Assembly: GCA_017380955.1 (NCBI GenBank)
Contig: JAFOCZ010000142.1
Span: forward strand, 1 to 7,963
Reading direction: 5' to 3'
Origin: Alistipes sp.
Lineage (GTDB): Bacteria > Bacteroidota > Bacteroidia > Bacteroidales > Rikenellaceae
Length of the DNA stretch: 7,963 bases
The position numbers and the translations under genes are program-made. The notes below the pieces were generated by a model. The model ran no database searches and had not been told where the DNA came from. It saw nothing but the letters and a program-made list of their open reading frames with translations. Every line of letters starts with the position of its first letter. Position 1 is the first letter of the stretch. Of this stretch, positions 6,415 through 7,963 are shown one piece after another.

Positions 6415-7143
6415 ATGGCGATGAAGTCATATAAGGCACGTGGCGTAGTTCTCGGTACACTGAAGTATGGCGAGAAGGGGGTTATTGTGCATATGCTTAC
6501 CGATGTGTGTGGTCGTCAGAGTTATATGGTGCAGGGTGTGCGCCCTACGGCTAAAGGGTCTAAGATGGCACTGCTGCAGCCTATGTTTGCTGTTGAGTTT
6601 GAGGGTCTTGCCTCGTCGAAGATGTCTATGCACCGTATGAAGGACTTAGTGCCAGGTATGGTGTTGCAGAGCACACCTTTCGATGTCCGCAAGTCTACGA
6701 TGGCGCTCTTTATGGCCGAGGTGCTGTATCGCCTTGTTAAGGAGAGCGAGCCCGGTTCGGGGTTGTTCGACTTTGTGTGGGGCTCTGTGGCGGCTCTCGA
6801 TGTGCTGGAGGAGGGTATTGCCAACTTCCACCTATGGTTTCTTGCAAACCTCAGCCGCCCATTGGGTTTCTCACCCGATAATGAGTATACCGATGGTGCG
6901 TGGCTCGATATCCGCGATGGTCACTTCACGCCCCACGCCCTTATCCCCAGCGCTGCCCTCACGCCCGAGAATGCGCGTATTCTGCACGATATGCTCGAGT
7001 GCGATGTCCGCTATCTCGGCGAGATCGGTCTCAACCGCGTGGAGCGCGCATCGTTCCTCGAGGCGATGCTCAAATACTACTCCTTCCACCTCGATGCGAT
7101 AAATAATGTGGAGTCGCTAAGAATTATGAGAGAGGTATTCTAA
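6415..7143 (+). CDS. recO: DNA repair protein RecO
   Basis: A 242-aa RecO protein, which in the RecFOR pathway helps load RecA onto single-stranded DNA coated with SSB. The N-terminus (ARGVVLGTLKYGEKGVIVHMLTD, residues 8-30, read in two parts) is the typical RecO oligonucleotide-binding fold entry, with a strand-turn-strand followed by GRQSYMVQGVR. The remainder is the helical C-terminal domain, with LWFLANLSRPLGFSPD in the middle. No CxxC zinc-finger pairs are present, as in several other RecO lineages. Two ATGs are close together, at 6415 and 6421 (MAMKSYK); either would fit and the first is given. The gene begins 2 nt after the ispG stop, so it depends on the ispG transcript. No intrinsic terminator is obvious after it. 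Confidence 0.9.
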   Translation: MAMKSYKARGVVLGTLKYGEKGVIVHMLTDVCGRQSYMVQGVRPTAKGSKMALLQPMFAVEFEGLASSKMSMHRMKDLVPGMVLQSTPFDVRKSTMALFMAEVLYRLVKESEPGSGLFDFVWGSVAALDVLEEGIANFHLWFLANLSRPLGFSPDNEYTDGAWLDIRDGHFTPHALIPSAALTPENARILHDMLECDVRYLGEIGLNRVERASFLEAMLKYYSFHLDAINNVESLRIMREVF

Positions 7144-7175
7144 GGTTGTTTAACTGTAATAAAAATATCGAAATA

Positions 7176-7207
7176 TTTGCAGGTCTAAAAATTTAGACCT
7201 ATATTTG
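7176..7207 (+). promoter_or_regulatory. Bacteroidota-type promoter of the DUF4160/DUF2442 module
   Basis: TTTG at 7176-7179 and TATATTTG at 7200-7207 match the -33 and -7 (TAnnTTTG) consensus with an ideal 20-nt spacing. The start of transcription is expected near 7213-7215, about 15 nt before the start position of the first gene. Both boxes lie inside copies of the 9-nt direct repeat ATATTTGCA (7173-7181 and 7201-7209). Confidence 0.85.
7181..7200. promoter_or_regulatory. 20-bp palindromic operator filling the promoter spacer
   Basis: AGGTCTAAA-AA-TTTAGACCT is a 9-bp perfect inverted repeat around AA. It begins one base after the -33 TTTG and ends on the first base of the -7 box, so a bound dimeric repressor would block RNA polymerase directly. 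The likely binder is the helix-turn-helix protein encoded by the second gene of the same operon. A recO terminator is less likely because the stem is AT-rich, the loop is tiny and no T run follows. Confidence 0.75.
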
Positions 7208-7215
7208 CAAATATA
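7200..7215. repeat. 16-bp perfect palindrome over the -7 box
   Basis: TATATTTGCAAATATA reads the same on both strands. It contains the whole -7 box and reaches the predicted transcription start. It may be a second operator half-site region or simply follow from the AT-rich promoter; it adjoins the 20-bp palindrome at base 7200. Confidence 0.6.
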
Positions 7216-7229
7216 AAACAAATATTACA

Positions 7230-7466
7230 ATACCTACTATTTTTGAGATATTCGGACTTCGTTTCTTCTTTTATTCTGATGAGCACCTGCCTATACACGT
7301 TCATATCGAGTATGGCGGTAACGATGCAAAGATTGAGATTGCCACTCGCAAGGTGGTGCAAAACCGAGGTTTAAAGCCAAGAGAGTTGAAAAAGGCGATA
7401 CAATTGGTAGAGATGTATGAGGATGAGATAATCAAGGCGTGGCACGATTATTTCGATAAGGAGTAA
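7230..7466 (+). CDS. DUF4160-type small protein with ATA at the start position
   Basis: A 78-codon frame ends at TAA 7464-7466. Its residues 2-5 (PTIF), then GLRFFFYS, EHLPIHVHI (the H-x-P-x-HVH signature) and the helical C-terminus (LKPRELKKAIQLVEMYEDE) match the DUF4160 family, whose members usually begin MPTI. Here the codon where Met is expected is ATA (7230-7232). No ATG, GTG or TTG precedes the conserved part: going upstream the frame reaches a TAG at 7194-7196 without a standard start, and the first internal ATG is close to the 3' end. Either ATA initiates translation at low efficiency, or an ATG-to-ATA change has silenced an otherwise intact gene. The partner gene starts 14 nt downstream. 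DUF4160 and DUF2442 proteins commonly occur side by side and have been considered toxin-antitoxin-like; no activity is proven here. Confidence 0.75.
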   Translation: MPTIFEIFGLRFFFYSDEHLPIHVHIEYGGNDAKIEIATRKVVQNRGLKPRELKKAIQLVEMYEDEIIKAWHDYFDKE

Positions 7467-7480
7467 AATAATGTTTGACT

Positions 7481-7894
7481 ATGGAGAAGATTGTTAAAAT
7501 TTCGTTTTGCGGCAACGATATATGTGTTGTCACCGATAGCGGGAAGGAGTACCGCAAGGCGTTAGAGTTCTTCCCTGCTTTAAAGGAGGCGACACCATCA
7601 CAGCGCGAGCAGTACCAAATTAACAAATTTGGTGATGCAGTACGTTGGGTAGAGATAGATGAGGATATTCATATATCGAGTCTCACGGATGGAGCGCAGC
7701 CCACAGAGAATGCTATCTCCGAGGCATTTCGTAAATTCCCGATTCTCAACGTGTCAGAGGTGGCTCGCACATTGGGTATTCACAAGAGCCTGCTTTCAAA
7801 GTATATCTATGGCACAAAGAGACCATCTGAGAAACGTGAAAAGGAGATTCTTGATGCCTTGCGTGAGGTGGGTCGTCAGTTGGCAAATATCTGA
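7481..7894 (+). CDS. DUF2442 protein with C-terminal helix-turn-helix, putative autoregulator/antitoxin
   Basis: A 137-aa protein. Residues 1-68 fit DUF2442: a beta-rich start with GKEYRKALEFFPAL (21-34), then the closing motif RWVEIDEDIHISSL (55-68). Residues 89-115 (LNVSEVARTLGIHKSLLSKY, then GTKRP) form a helix-turn-helix of the XRE-like type, followed by a long helix. The protein should therefore bind DNA, and the palindrome in the promoter of its own operon is the natural site. The ATG at 7481 is chosen; an in-frame TTG at 7475 would add two residues. Its start lies 14 nt after the DUF4160 stop, so the two are cotranscribed. By analogy with toxin-antitoxin operons it would be the neutralising, autorepressing partner, which is inference. 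Confidence 0.85.
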   Translation: MEKIVKISFCGNDICVVTDSGKEYRKALEFFPALKEATPSQREQYQINKFGDAVRWVEIDEDIHISSLTDGAQPTENAISEAFRKFPILNVSEVARTLGIHKSLLSKYIYGTKRPSEKREKEILDALREVGRQLANI

Positions 7895-7937
7895 TTGCAA
7901 AGAGAATGGTATGATGTGATATGCTGAGAAATAAGAT

Positions 7938-7963
7938 TGGGAGAGCCAGAAATGACTCTCCCA
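7938..7963 (+). terminator. Terminator-like hairpin at the window edge
   Basis: TGGGAGAG (7938-7945) pairs with CTCTCCCA (7956-7963). The stem continues past one C-A mismatch with two more pairs, closing a GAAA tetraloop at 7949-7952. It lies 43 nt after the stop of the DUF2442 gene. The window ends at the base of the stem, so a following T run cannot be seen. Confidence 0.7.

Noticed and set aside
7181..7200. The 20-bp palindrome as the recO terminator
   Set aside because: The stem is AT-rich, the loop would be only 2-4 nt and no T run follows, while its placement exactly between the promoter boxes fits an operator.
7471..7497. Short leader-peptide frame (ATG at 7471, 8 codons) overlapping the start of the DUF2442 gene
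   Set aside because: Very short, with no attenuator structure near it; probably chance.
1..7963. tRNA, rRNA, CRISPR array or insertion sequence
   Set aside because: I found no cloverleaf-like pattern, regularly spaced repeats, transposase frame or terminal inverted repeats in the window by reading.

Overview
The window looks like a Bacteroidota (Bacteroidales-type) chromosome segment. Three start sites are preceded by the Bacteroidota sigma-factor signature (-7 box TAnnTTTG; two of them also have a -33 TTTG exactly 20 nt upstream). Ribosome-binding sites are poor or absent. The radical SAM/lipoprotein pair is a type known mainly from this phylum. I cannot fix the genus from sequence alone.

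Layout. (1) Positions 1-135 are the tail of a gene that enters from the left, possibly a fragment of a type III restriction helicase. A strong terminator hairpin follows at 228-258. (2) Positions 351-2445 are a two-gene operon: a short CstA-family carbon-starvation transporter, overlapping by 26 nt with a small TPR-like cytoplasmic protein. (3) A bidirectional hairpin (2449-2479) separates this operon from a convergent minus-strand operon. Read from its promoter near 4706, that operon holds a putative lipoprotein with a signal peptide, the in-frame 57-codon remnant of a second lipoprotein of the same family, and a radical SAM/SPASM enzyme. It matches the uncharacterised 'rSAM/lipoprotein system'. 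(4) A 284-bp divergent intergenic region carries the lipoprotein promoter, an imperfect inverted repeat and the ispG promoter. (5) Positions 4928-7143 are ispG (isoprenoid precursor synthesis) and recO (recombinational repair), 2 nt apart. (6) Positions 7144-7963 are a compact two-gene module: a DUF4160-type small protein with no ATG (its start position is ATA), then a DUF2442 protein with a C-terminal helix-turn-helix. Its promoter has a 20-bp palindrome that exactly fills the space between the -33 and -7 boxes. A hairpin ends the window.

Two places deserve most attention. The first is the lipoprotein locus. The complete lipoprotein has an extra 151-residue C-terminal region, and directly behind its tandem TAA-TAG stops lies the displaced, still open 3' end of a paralogue, which suggests 3'-end exchange in these lipoprotein genes. 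The second is the DUF4160/DUF2442-HTH module, which has the architecture of an autorepressed toxin-antitoxin-like operon and a non-canonical or mutated start codon.
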